From NCBI GenBank assembly GCA_018806915.1, contig JAGKQI010000105.1, positions 2,604,001 through 2,668,000 on the forward strand: a stretch of DNA of 64,000 bases, in the 5' to 3' direction. Position numbers and translations under genes: made by a program. A model generated the notes under the pieces. It worked only from the letters and a program-made list of their open reading frames with translations, was not told where the DNA came from and made no database searches. Positions 11,962-20,659 of the stretch are shown piece after piece (positions within the stretch are counted from its first letter, which is position 1; the number at the start of each line of letters is the position of its first letter). Source of the stretch: Phytophthora colocasiae. Its lineage: Eukaryota > Oomycota > Peronosporomycetes > Peronosporales > Peronosporaceae.

Positions 11962-12810
11962 ATGTCGCAAGGAAAAACATGTCATTTCAAGCTGGTACTA
12001 TTGGGCGACACGGCCGTAGGCAAATCTTGTCTAGTCGTGCGGTTCGTGCGTGACGAGTTCTTCGAGTTCCAGGAGCCCACGATCGGAGGTACACTGCTTT
12101 TGTCTGCTTGAGATGAGTAGATTTATTCTGACGGCGTTGTGCTTTTATTACTGTAATGATTTTTATTCTTCTTTGCAGCTGCTTTCCTCACACAGACGGT
12201 CGGTCTTGAGGACGGACTGACGGTCAAGTTTGAAATCTGGGATACTGCAGGACAAGGCACGGCTCCAGCAATTGAATCATTAGACTGACGCGAGGTGCAC
12301 CAATGGCTAACGTGTATGTTTTCCTTCATTGACTGTAGAGCGATACCGTAGCTTAGCGCCGATGTATTACCGTGGTGCTGCCGCTGCTATCGTCGTGTAC
12401 GACGTGACCAACAAGGTACGGATCGAGGTCCACCAGCAACACGACAACTTGTCGCAGGGTCAAGCTAAAAACCTTTGTCATTGGTTGTCAATATGTAGGA
12501 CTCGTTCACTGGTGCCAAGTCTTGGGTCAAGGAGCTGCAGCGTCGTGGAGACCCCAATGTGGTTATCGCGCTTGCTGGCAACAAGGCTGATCTTGAGGCC
12601 CGCCGCAAGGTGGAATTCGAAGAAGCTCACCAGTACGCTGAAGACAACGATATCCTACACATGGAGACGTCTGCAAAGACAGCCGTGAATGTGAAGGACC
12701 TCTTTGTCGCCATTGCGAAGAGGCTGCCCAAGAACCCGCCTCAGCCCGAGCGCGAGGCGTTCCCTATCACTCCGCCACAGGCGTCCAAGTCCAAGAGCGG
12801 ATGCTGCTAG
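11962..12810 (+). CDS. RAB5: Rab5-type small GTPase
   Basis: Controls early-endosome tethering and fusion. Four exons: 11962-12088, 12179-12256, 12339-12415, 12499-12810 (197 aa). G-box motifs are complete: P-loop GDTAVGKS, switch I EPTIGAAF, WDTAGQE, GNKADLE and ETSAKT. The C-terminal GCC is the prenylation site. The effector sequence [11 protein letters not shown] and [21 protein letters not shown] are Rab5-specific. The second intron begins with GC instead of GT (12257 onward), the only way to keep WDTAGQERYRS in frame. No hydrolysis-critical residue is missing. Confidence 0.95.
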
Positions 12811-13283
12811 AGCCCTCAACTACCTACTGACTATTGCATCCTGCTGCTTCAACGTCAACGTGATCTGCATTCATTGTAAAACCCTTTGTTTTGAGTGAGA
12901 TTCACTTTCCTGTTAGATGGACGAGAGGATGATGGACAGGGAGATCCAAAAGGGGCGAGAGGAAATTGGCAGAGGAAGAAGAAGCAGGACTACCGCCATG
13001 CGCCGGATGAGCGGCGGTAGATGCTATGTGTGGTTTTGGATATTACTGAGGGCACTGGACAATGTCTACATCGTTTCCTGTGCCTACCGAGTGAGGAGAC
13101 AAACTCTCCCCAACTCTCTTCTAATATATGCATTTTCGCGCTTGCCAAGCTACCTAAGGTTCTTCCGGTTGCGGAAGTACCTCAGACCCTCTCCATCCTC
13201 CTTTTTTTCATTGTCGCTACCCGCCTCGCACGAACGTGGTTATCCGTCCCAGGTTCATAAAGTACCCCTTCATCAGTTCCAGC
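12811..13283. other. Intergenic stretch after rab5
   Basis: 473 bp. It holds the probable rab5 3' untranslated region, then purine-rich and pyrimidine-rich runs. Open frames here are short and unlike known proteins. Nothing else is visible. Confidence 0.45.
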
Positions 13284-13562
13284 ATGTTGCGAGCGGCGTT
13301 GACGTCCCGGTTCCAGAAATTGGCCTCGACTGTTTTCACAGCGCAAGACGTTCCGGTTGCTCTTCAGGATAAGTACAGCCGCTCTAAGGATTTCATCATC
13401 AAATGTGTGTTCGTTCGTCTACATTTGTTGCACCTGCGCGACTTTTATTTCGCGCTGAAAACACAGCCACGTCACACAAATCACTTCAAGCAAATTTGCC
13501 ATGATGAGATCATTTATTTCGTTGCTGAGAAGCAGCGTCGTACATTAGCCAGGAATACGTAG
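13284..13562 (+). CDS. Possible small protein (92 aa) with mitochondrial-like N-terminus
   Basis: An uninterrupted frame from an ATG preceded by a pyrimidine-rich leader. It starts MLRAALTSRFQKLASTVF, which has the Arg/Ser/Leu amphipathic look of a mitochondrial presequence, and ends ICHDEIIYFVAEKQRRTLAR. I do not recognise a family. Some of the 3' part could instead be intron or untranslated sequence. It lies tail to tail with ORMDL. Confidence 0.3.
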   Translation: MLRAALTSRFQKLASTVFTAQDVPVALQDKYSRSKDFIIKCVFVRLHLLHLRDFYFALKTQPRHTNHFKQICHDEIIYFVAEKQRRTLARNT

Positions 13563-13746
13563 CAAATTAAACTTCAAGAAGGCAAGAGGACGTCAGCTCC
13601 ATCCCCCACTCCAGCTAAAATCCTTCACGTTGTTCATTGGTTTACTCACAAGATGAGGCTGTCACTGCTGGCATGACACCAAGAAACCGCAGTTTGGGGT
13701 ACCCTTCTCGCAAATAGCCTGCGTTTGAGATAAATCTCATGCTCGC

Positions 13747-14328
13747 TTAGTTCTTCTTGTGGTCGTCAATGCCAACCGTCGAGTTGATGCCAAAGATTCG
13801 CACGCGATCCAGCTCAGGCAGCTTGGCCAGGATGAGTGTGGCCCAGATGGGGAAGTTGATCAACAGGTGGCGCGTGTCGTAGTCCGTGGCGACTGAAGCG
13901 GCCAGGAATAGGAAAGTAGGGATCATCATGAGGAACTTCTTCGTGTTGGTCCACGGGTGGCCCTGGTCAATCTGCTCGTAGAACGTAAGTTCACGGTAGT
14001 CACCCATCGAGTTGTCATCAGGCGAGCCCTTAATCCAATGCATGATGCCAAAGGAGACCTACAGTAGCAATCATATCAGTACATTTCCCACAAACAAGAA
14101 GATACCAACCCCAGTTTCCTGCTACTCAGAGTCAGACAAAGCTGTAGCAAGTGGCGAACTACGTACCACGCCGTGGATGACGTTAACTGCCGTGAGGGCG
14201 TCGCCATGTGAGGGGAAGACGATGGGCATCGCCATGTATAGTGAGGCGAGCAGCAAGATGTAGAACGTCCAGAAGCCGCGCGAGTCCATCCAGTTGACGT
14301 TCTTGTTCGTGTCCACGTGGGCCGTCAT
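13747..14328 (-). CDS. ORMDL: ORMDL family protein, sphingolipid homeostasis
   Basis: ER membrane protein that binds and restrains serine palmitoyltransferase. Two exons: 14167-14328 and 13747-14058 (157 aa, typical size). Signatures are NVNWMDSRGFWTFYILLL, ALTAVNVIHGVV, SFGIMHWIKGSP, LTFYEQIDQGHPWTNTKKF and DTRHLLINFPIWATLILAKL, ending near RVRIFGIN. About four hydrophobic membrane segments are visible. The tail after the family's conserved FGIN is extended by about ten residues. Confidence 0.95.
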
Positions 14329-15334
14329 ACTTCTGCGTGTATGAGGAGGTCTGGGTCGGTCCGATCTGTCGCTTGTGGGAGTTCTAGGCAGGCGAAGGTC
14401 TTGGGCGTGCGGACGTCGCTGCTCGTTTGCTTCTTCGCTCTTCTGTTTCGTTTCTTTTATCGCAATTTGGCACCCAAAGTTTGTGTTCCGACGTTCTGAT
14501 TGGCTGAGACGTATACCTCTTCGAACGCATTGGCATGCAGGATACGAGGTTTTCATCGAACTACGCGCCAACATTGCGAGCTTGTTTAGCGGACGCTGTC
14601 GAATGCTCACCACCGTCGCGTACGTGGATCATTGCCTCTGTATGCTGTACGTATGTTTATTATCTTCGCAGCATGAGGCTGCCAGCAAGGCCGTCACTAT
14701 GGGACACTTTTTTTCGCCAATCAGTATGCGCCAGGACGTAAGCACAGCTGATTGGATGCCCAAAAGTGCAACTGCAACATGTGACCTACAACGGCATTCG
14801 ATTCACTTTTGATGCCCGTGTTGATCATAATGACCTTTTCACCTTGGCTTGACCTGTTCTTCATCGGTTGGGTGAGATGATGATAGACGAGATGACACCA
14901 ACGAGGACCTTGTTGGTGAAAGTGTTAGAAATGTACGTTGGGATCAGCCTGTGGCTTAATACGCAAAATGAAGAGTGAGATTGCAAAGCTTAGCATACCT
15001 ATCCAACTACTGTTACCTCCACCTGAAATGGTCGACGTTCCCCCCAGATCTGCACGCCCTACAACTTTGCCTTTCAACAGAAAGTGCTCAATTTATGTTG
15101 ATGCTATGGATACTTGAGTTGATATTCAAAGGCATCGTGGTCTCATTCGGGGAGGTTGATGGGTCGGGACGACAGTATCTCTTCGCACGAGTATCGAAGC
15201 ACGATGACCAACTTCTCTGTGTTCGCGATTGCGAACAACCCACAGCAAACCTGTACCTGATCCCTCCATGACATCATCAGAGCTCATGGCGCTCTTCAAA
15301 CGGTCTCATAATATCAGGAGGCTTTTCTCCTTAC
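14329..15334. other. 1-kb intergenic region upstream of ORMDL
   Basis: No convincing gene. CCAAT-type sequences occur near 14500 (GATTGGCTG), 14718 (GCCAATCAG) and 14750 (GATTGGATG), in keeping with promoter sequence for ORMDL or an unseen transcript. Open frames on the plus strand (14375-14812, 14975-15271) look random. Confidence 0.4.
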
Positions 15335-15364
15335 TACCGACTTCCTCTGTTTATAACGGTCACC
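15335..15364 (+). repeat. Left TIR of the deleted pogo-like element
   Basis: A 30-bp repeat including the TA target bases. It matches the reverse complement of 15953-15982 except for one A/C difference. Confidence 0.8.
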
Positions 15365-15980
15365 CGTGTACATGGTACACCGTACCACCATGAACATGTA
15401 TGTACAGATGGCTACAGAATTAAAGTTAAAAAAAAACATAAAATTAAAAAAAACTGTTATGCATCCATACAGCACACACTGGCGCTCAAGGACTCGAAGG
15501 AGGTCAATAAGATCAGCTGCTACCGTGTCACTCTCACTAACCAACTCACCAAAGCATTTCTTGTACTCTTTCGCTATCACCTCGATCGAGAGACTGTCCC
15601 AAGCCTCTCGTATCCATCTTGCCATAGTAGCTCGATCTGGTGAAAACGGAGAACCTGGGGGCATGAGCTCGGAGTTGTTCGCTCAGATTCACGATCCAAT
15701 ACGCACGCAATCTTGAGAAGTCATCCCACAACAGCAGTATTGGGTTCTTCATGTCTTCCCCACCGCATTTATCACGGCAAGTTTGTCTCCTGCCGTGAAT
15801 GACGCTCGTCGTTTGCCGCGCATTATCAACTTGAAATGACTGGTCAGTGTCAAAAACGCGGTACCGTTGTGATTCGGTTTTGTACGACCGTTATAAGCAG
15901 AGGAAATTCACTATTCTCTTTCTTGATTGTGATTGGCTGACCGTTATATGCAGGTGACCGGTATAAACAGAGGAAGTCGG
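15337..15980. mobile_element. Internally deleted pogo-like element (MITE-like, 644 bp)
   Basis: 15335-15364 and 15953-15982 are inverted repeats differing at one base. Both start TA then CCGACTTCCTCTG, giving a TA target duplication. The interior, read on the minus strand, retains two short pieces of a pogo/Tigger-like DDE transposase: NPILLLWDDFS (about 15740) and MARWIREAWDSLSIEVIAK (about 15620). They are much closer together than in full-length relatives, so the middle is deleted. A second, diverged copy of the end motif (CCGTTATAAGCAGAGGAAA) lies at about 15892. It ends 40 bp before the larger pogo-like element. Confidence 0.75.
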
Positions 15981-15982
15981 TA
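15953..15982 (-). repeat. Right TIR of the deleted pogo-like element
   Basis: Inverse partner of 15335-15364, ending in the TA target dinucleotide at 15981-15982. Confidence 0.8.
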
Positions 15983-16020
15983 CTTGTATAACACTTCAGT
16001 AATACATGTACCTGACAGTA

Positions 16021-16046
16021 CCGTATTTGTCGGATCGAGTGAGACA
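16021..16046 (+). repeat. Left TIR of the pogo-like element
   Basis: A 26-bp repeat (CCGTATTTGTCGGATCGAGT and on), preceded by TA. It matches the inverse of 20506-20531 at 25 of 26 positions. Confidence 0.88.
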
Positions 16047-17264
16047 ACTTTTAATGGCCATTTTCAAGTCATAAAAAAACCTCAAAGGTTTTTTTTTGCA
16101 TGCGTCGACTGCCATCCATCCCATTTCTCGTAATGCCGCGCAGGCCGAAGAACAAGAATAAAATCAAGTACAAGGTAAGCGCAAAAATACTGTAAATCCT
16201 CCGTTTATTATGCTTAATCTTAATACGCAGGGTGCTTGTGCGGTAGAGGGAGAGCGGGCCGTTGATGCAGCTGGTCGGCTGAGGGTCAGCCGCTCGACCA
16301 TCTATCGCTGGCGTAAGTCAAAGGCACAGCTCTGCTCTGTGGCTGCCTCCGCCCCGAACAAGTACTTTGCTCCGTCCTCATCGCCCAGAAGGCAATACGT
16401 CCTTTTTCCTGAGCTTGAAGCCGAGTACGTGTTGACTTTATTGTTTTAATGCTGCTCAATTGTACTAATGTTATTTACTACAGGTTAATAAAATGGATAA
16501 CGCTGATGAGAAAGACACGAGGACTGTGTGTCACTACGAAGTGCATTGTGCTGATGATTGGCAAGTTCGACGCTGCCTTCTCAGCAGCCAGAACGAATGT
16601 TGCACTACTATCTTGGTGCACACGCTTTTTGAAGCGTAACAGATTTTCTGTTAGGCGCATCACTCACAAAGGTAGAAAACTGCGGGAGAACATGCAGGTA
16701 CTTAAATTACATTTATTGATCATAAGTAATTATCAACTAAAACTTGTTTTAGGAAATTGCAGACTCATTTTCTAGGTCGATCAACTTTGCTGTTGTTGAA
16801 GAAGATGGAATCTTTCCACTGTCTTACAGAACGCAAGACCGGTATGGCAACCTCTTCAACATGGATCAAACGGGCTTGGGGATTGATAACCCGGGCCGTT
16901 TAACAATCGATTTTAAAGGAGCAAAGACAGTAGACGTGGTACAAGGGATGGGGGAAAATGGATCTCGCTGTAGCGTCTTCCTGTGCGCGTCAGCCACAGG
17001 GATGAAGCTCCCAGCCTTTATTGTGTTTGCGGGCGTGCCTGGAGGGCCAGTATATCAAGAGGTTTCGAGCCCCAGCTGGGGCCATCCTGGTGTCGTCCAT
17101 ACGACCCAAGCAAAGGCCTTTTGTGACCATGCTACAATGCTAAAGTGGATCGACGAGGTTTGTATTTAATCTCTTTTATTTAGTACCTTTAAAACTAAAA
17201 TTGGTGTGTGTGTGACTAGGTTTGGACGCCTTCAACACAAGGCTGCCGCATGCTGCTGCTGGAC

Positions 17265-19960
17265 CAGTGATGTCCAATCTGGTTTCGTAAATCAAACAGA
17301 CCAAACGATGGAACGTTTTTTTGTTTTTTTGTTTGTTCCATTGTTTGTTGGGGAAATCACGGGAAGTAGGAACGATTTTTACTTGTTATTTGTATGGCAA
17401 ATCCAAGCAAATCTCTTCTAAAACGATACGAGTGAAACGAAAATTAGAGGTTTTCGGTGTAGTCGTAGCTGAAATCAAGTCGATGGACAAATTCCTCAAC
17501 TCCAAACAGCTTCTCCAGGGTGATTTTGAAGTTTCGATCTCCAGGTAGTCTTCGTTCTTGGGGGAAACGATCGTCGTTTGTAGCTGGAAATGGTGGGTTA
17601 TCACGATCGCATACCGAAACGAAATCGTCATGAGGTTGGGTCGCGGCTTGAGAACGATCATTATCTTCTATCAGTAGGTCCAGGACTTCCACCCAGTTTT
17701 GAAGAGGGTCAACTGTATCACCGACGCAATCATCACCATTCTCGTCGAGAACTCCGTCGTGAGCGACGCAATCTCCACCCACACCCGAGGAACCATAATC
17801 TGCGTGCAACGGACGAGATCGCCTTGTCGGAGTAGCTCCAAATTCCACCACCTTGGTCAGCTCGTTTGGATTAACAATTCTCTTTTCGGTTTTTCGCAAC
17901 TTCATTTTGTTGGTGGCCTCCCGGCCATCACGTTCCCGCACAACCCGTCGAATGGCAGCTATTTTTCTTGCTTTCTCTGCAGTCATTTTGTTGCGACGAG
18001 CTGTGTGAATTAACGCTAACTCTGAAAAGTAGCGCTCACAAGTAGCTGTGTTGACAGCCATCGCAAATATAGCAAGCGCGAGATCACAAAGCGAAAATCC
18101 CAGGCCATGTCGAGACTTAACAGCTTTTATATCCTGAAAAAATGCTGCAAGAGGTGGCGTTGCTAGTTGTTGGAAGTCATCGATGCTCTTTCCTTCCGTG
18201 TACTTGCCGTTCACCCATTCGGACATCTCTCCCTTAATTGATGAAGAATCTTTGTCGAAAATTTTGCGGTAGTACAACAATGCAAAGTCGCCAAGTTTGT
18301 CGAGTACATCCACAGGTAACTCATTTACCACTCCTTGTCTTCTCGGATCCAAGGCATAGGCCAGCAAAAACAGTGGCTGTTCACACTCCTTCCAACGCTT
18401 CTCAATGATTTCGACAAGCTTTTTGCTGTACGAAGAAGCGACAAAAGAGTCATAAATTTGTCGAAAACAAAACGTGACATCGCTGAGAGTATTGTCGTCG
18501 TGCTGGAGCATGAATGAAGCGAAGCAGAGTGGACGGATAACTTCTTCTGCTTCTTCCAAGTTTGCCCAGAAATTGCTATCGTTCAGAACTTTCAGATCTT
18601 CTGGATAGCTGTCATCCTCACGATTTTCTGCATCAAAAACACGGAGTGCGGATCGGACCCGTAGCAGCGATGCGAAAGAGGCCTGCATGGAATTCCACCT
18701 TGTTTCACAGAGCGGCAATAACCTTCGAACACCTCCCGCTCCATACGTGTGAATCATCGCATCATCGGCTCGCCTCAACCACTTGGAGGATGAGCAATTC
18801 AGACAGTTAACAACCGCAGATGCTTGAGACGTAACTTCACGGAAAGTAGTGCGAAGTACAGCCTTCACTATGTTGTTTATCGAATGCGCAAAGCAACGGA
18901 GAAACGTAACTTTTGGCCAGCGTAAAGCTAAGATACGACGCGCGCGAGCGCATTGCCCTGCGTCATCAGTCACCACCGCACCGATGATCCATCCTCGTTT
19001 CTCTGTATCGATCATGATGTTCTCCATGTGCTCCGCAATGGCCAAGCCGTCGTGACGGTCACTGGTCGGAAACAGCCCAAGCCCACAGACCACGCCATAG
19101 AAAGTTGGCATCCAAGAAGATGCATCTTCGAAATGTTCATCCACACGTCGGACAAGAAGTTTACCCTCCCACCTGACAGGTAAACTGCGCGCCTCAAACC
19201 AGCCTCATCGTCGTGAAAAGCATCTTTCGCGATCTTGTCGAGAATACGTCCACCAAAAACCTGACGTGATGGCAGCGAAGGCACGCTCAACTTGTTCAAA
19301 AATGCGAAGAGTCGTTTTGTGGAGGCTCGAGCGATAAATGTATCCGGGAGTTGATTGTCAGCTTGGAACTCAACGAGTAGCCGTTCAAATTCTTCCAATT
19401 CATCCACACCAAATCGCTGTACGAAGTAGTCCGGAATCTCGGATTGTTCAGCGGGTGGAAAGTGGGATAACGCTCGGGCTGCGTCTTCGTCGGAGAACGG
19501 TCGAAATCCAGTTGATCCAGGTATAGCCCAAGATGGAGCGTACTTGCAGGAGCTTAGGTGCATCTCAAACGTGGATTGACGGGCATGAATATCCTTGACA
19601 TCTATTGGTCGCCTCCCTTCTCTCACAATGCGTCGGGCAACAGCCAAGCAGTGACGGCACTGGTGGAAAAAGTTGGCCTTGTTGCAGCGCCTGTCGGTTC
19701 GCTCGAAGTGAGTGCGAGCTATGCATGGGCGATTCGGCATTTGATCGGGTGCTTTGCAGGACTAATACAAGATTCGTTGCTGTTTTAGGAATGATCTGGA
19801 CAACATGGCCTCCAAAAGTCTTATACCGCACGGTATATAGTTCTGCAGGTGTTTGTAAGTTTGTTCGCCTGATGAACAAACAACCAACGAGCAAAGCAAC
19901 AGTTTGAAACGACAAACAAAAAAACCGTTCGATGAATCAAATATTTGATCGACATCACTG
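17265..19960 (-). mobile_element. hAT element nested in the pogo-like transposase gene
   Basis: The ends read CAGTGATGTC at 17265 and its inverse GACATCACTG ending at 19960, the short CARNG-type TIR of hAT elements. GCTGGAC flanks both sides (17258-17264 and 19961-19967); a full 8-bp duplication would need one mismatch. Length is 2,696 bp. Subterminal T-rich tracts (GTTTTTTTG near 17320; its inverse near 19920) are also mirrored. It encodes one transposase on the minus strand. Confidence 0.88.
17444..19740 (-). pseudogene. hAT transposase with one frameshift
   Basis: Two overlapping open frames together give a nearly complete transposase. The N-terminal frame (19740 to 19012) has a BED-like motif (FHQCRHC, then TFEMHLSSCKYAP). 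The C-terminal frame runs from 19144 to 17444 with the core VVTDDAGQCARARRILALRW, RCFAHSINNIVKAVL, LPLCETRWNSMQASF and the dimerisation block CERYFSELALIHTARRNKM. The two frames overlap by 133 bp and must be joined by a single shift near 19100. One lesion only suggests a young copy. An acidic C-terminal extension of about 150 residues follows the dimerisation block. Confidence 0.85.
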
Positions 19961-20505
19961 GCTGGACAGCTTAAAGGTCCACAAGATGGACAGCGTAAAA
20001 ACCTCTCTTGAGGAGTGCTGTACTGAGGTCCAGTACATTCCTCCAGGGATTACCGGCCTCAGTCAGCCGATGGATGTGAGCGTTATGCATTCATTTAAAA
20101 GCATCGTTCAGTACGTGCTTTTTTAAAAAGCTTTTTTACTTCATCGTTGTTCTAACAATGTACACTACGCAGGGATCTTTATCGACGCTGGCACATCGAC
20201 AACCCCTTTGCGTCAAATGCTAGTGAGCGTCGCCTCTACTGTCGAAGATGATTGGGGAGGCGTGGGAGATGATCTCCGCTGAAACGATAATTGGAGGCTT
20301 TCAAAAGGCAGGACATATTCCTATTGGACCTCGAGATGCTTCTGGTAGATTCCGAACGCATGTGCTTCCCCCACCAGAGAATGCTGTTCTTCCTGATGAG
20401 GAGTAACTTCATAAACCTCAATAAATGCATGTTTCATTTTGATAGGTTCTATGGTATAGAGAGGGGGTGTCACCCCTACATAGTGGCTTTCCCACTTGAT
20501 CCGAG

Positions 20506-20531
20506 TGTCCCACTCGATCCGACAAATACGG
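20506..20531 (-). repeat. Right TIR of the pogo-like element
   Basis: Inverse partner of 16021-16046, followed by TA at 20532-20533. Confidence 0.88.
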
Positions 20532-20659
20532 TAAAACTTAACTTGCATCATGCAACATGCATGGACGATGCAAAATATCACTTTCGACCAAAACATTCAC
20601 AATTGGAAATGTTACAATACAAGAAGAAATTCTTCTGATCCCAGCTCTTCCCCCTTCCC

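Larger units (their letters stand above)
16133..20406 (+). pseudogene. Pogo/Tigger-like DDE transposase, split by a hAT insertion
   Basis: Coding blocks: 16133-16174, 16231-16424, 16484-16697, 16753-17157, 17220-17264, then after the insertion 19968-20110 and 20173-20406. They are joined by 50-65-bp introns with consistent phase. Blocks 1-3 hold helix-turn-helix DNA-binding motifs (RLRVSRSTIYRWRKSK; LLSWCTRFLKRNRFSVRRIT). Block 4 starts the DDE core with NMDQTGLGI and PAFIVFAGVPGGPVY. The LLLD motif is cut exactly at the hAT insertion and resumes as SLKVHKMDSVKTSLEE, then VQYIPPGITGLSQPMDVSVM. A small frameshift near 20235 precedes an intact-looking C-terminus (SKMIGEAWEMISAETIIGGF). Apart from the insertion and that shift the gene is well preserved. 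Confidence 0.85.
16021..20531 (+). mobile_element. Pogo-like DNA transposon, interrupted by a nested hAT element
   Basis: TIRs are 26 bp (16021-16046 and 20506-20531, one mismatch, starting CCGTATTTGTCGG) and the element is flanked by TA on both sides (16019-16020, 20532-20533). Just inside the right TIR the motif CCCACTTGATCCGA repeats a TIR segment, a likely extra transposase-binding site. Without the nested hAT and its duplicated target, the element would be about 1.8 kb. Its 3' end lies only 127 bp upstream of the TRAPPC8 start codon. Confidence 0.88.

Noticed and set aside
12917..13372. 151-codon plus-strand frame after rab5
   Set aside because: Random-looking composition; no RXLR, LFLAK or other effector motif and no homology recognised.
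14375..14812. 145-codon plus-strand frame upstream of ORMDL
   Set aside because: Arg/Cys/Ser-rich random-like sequence over a CCAAT-bearing promoter region.
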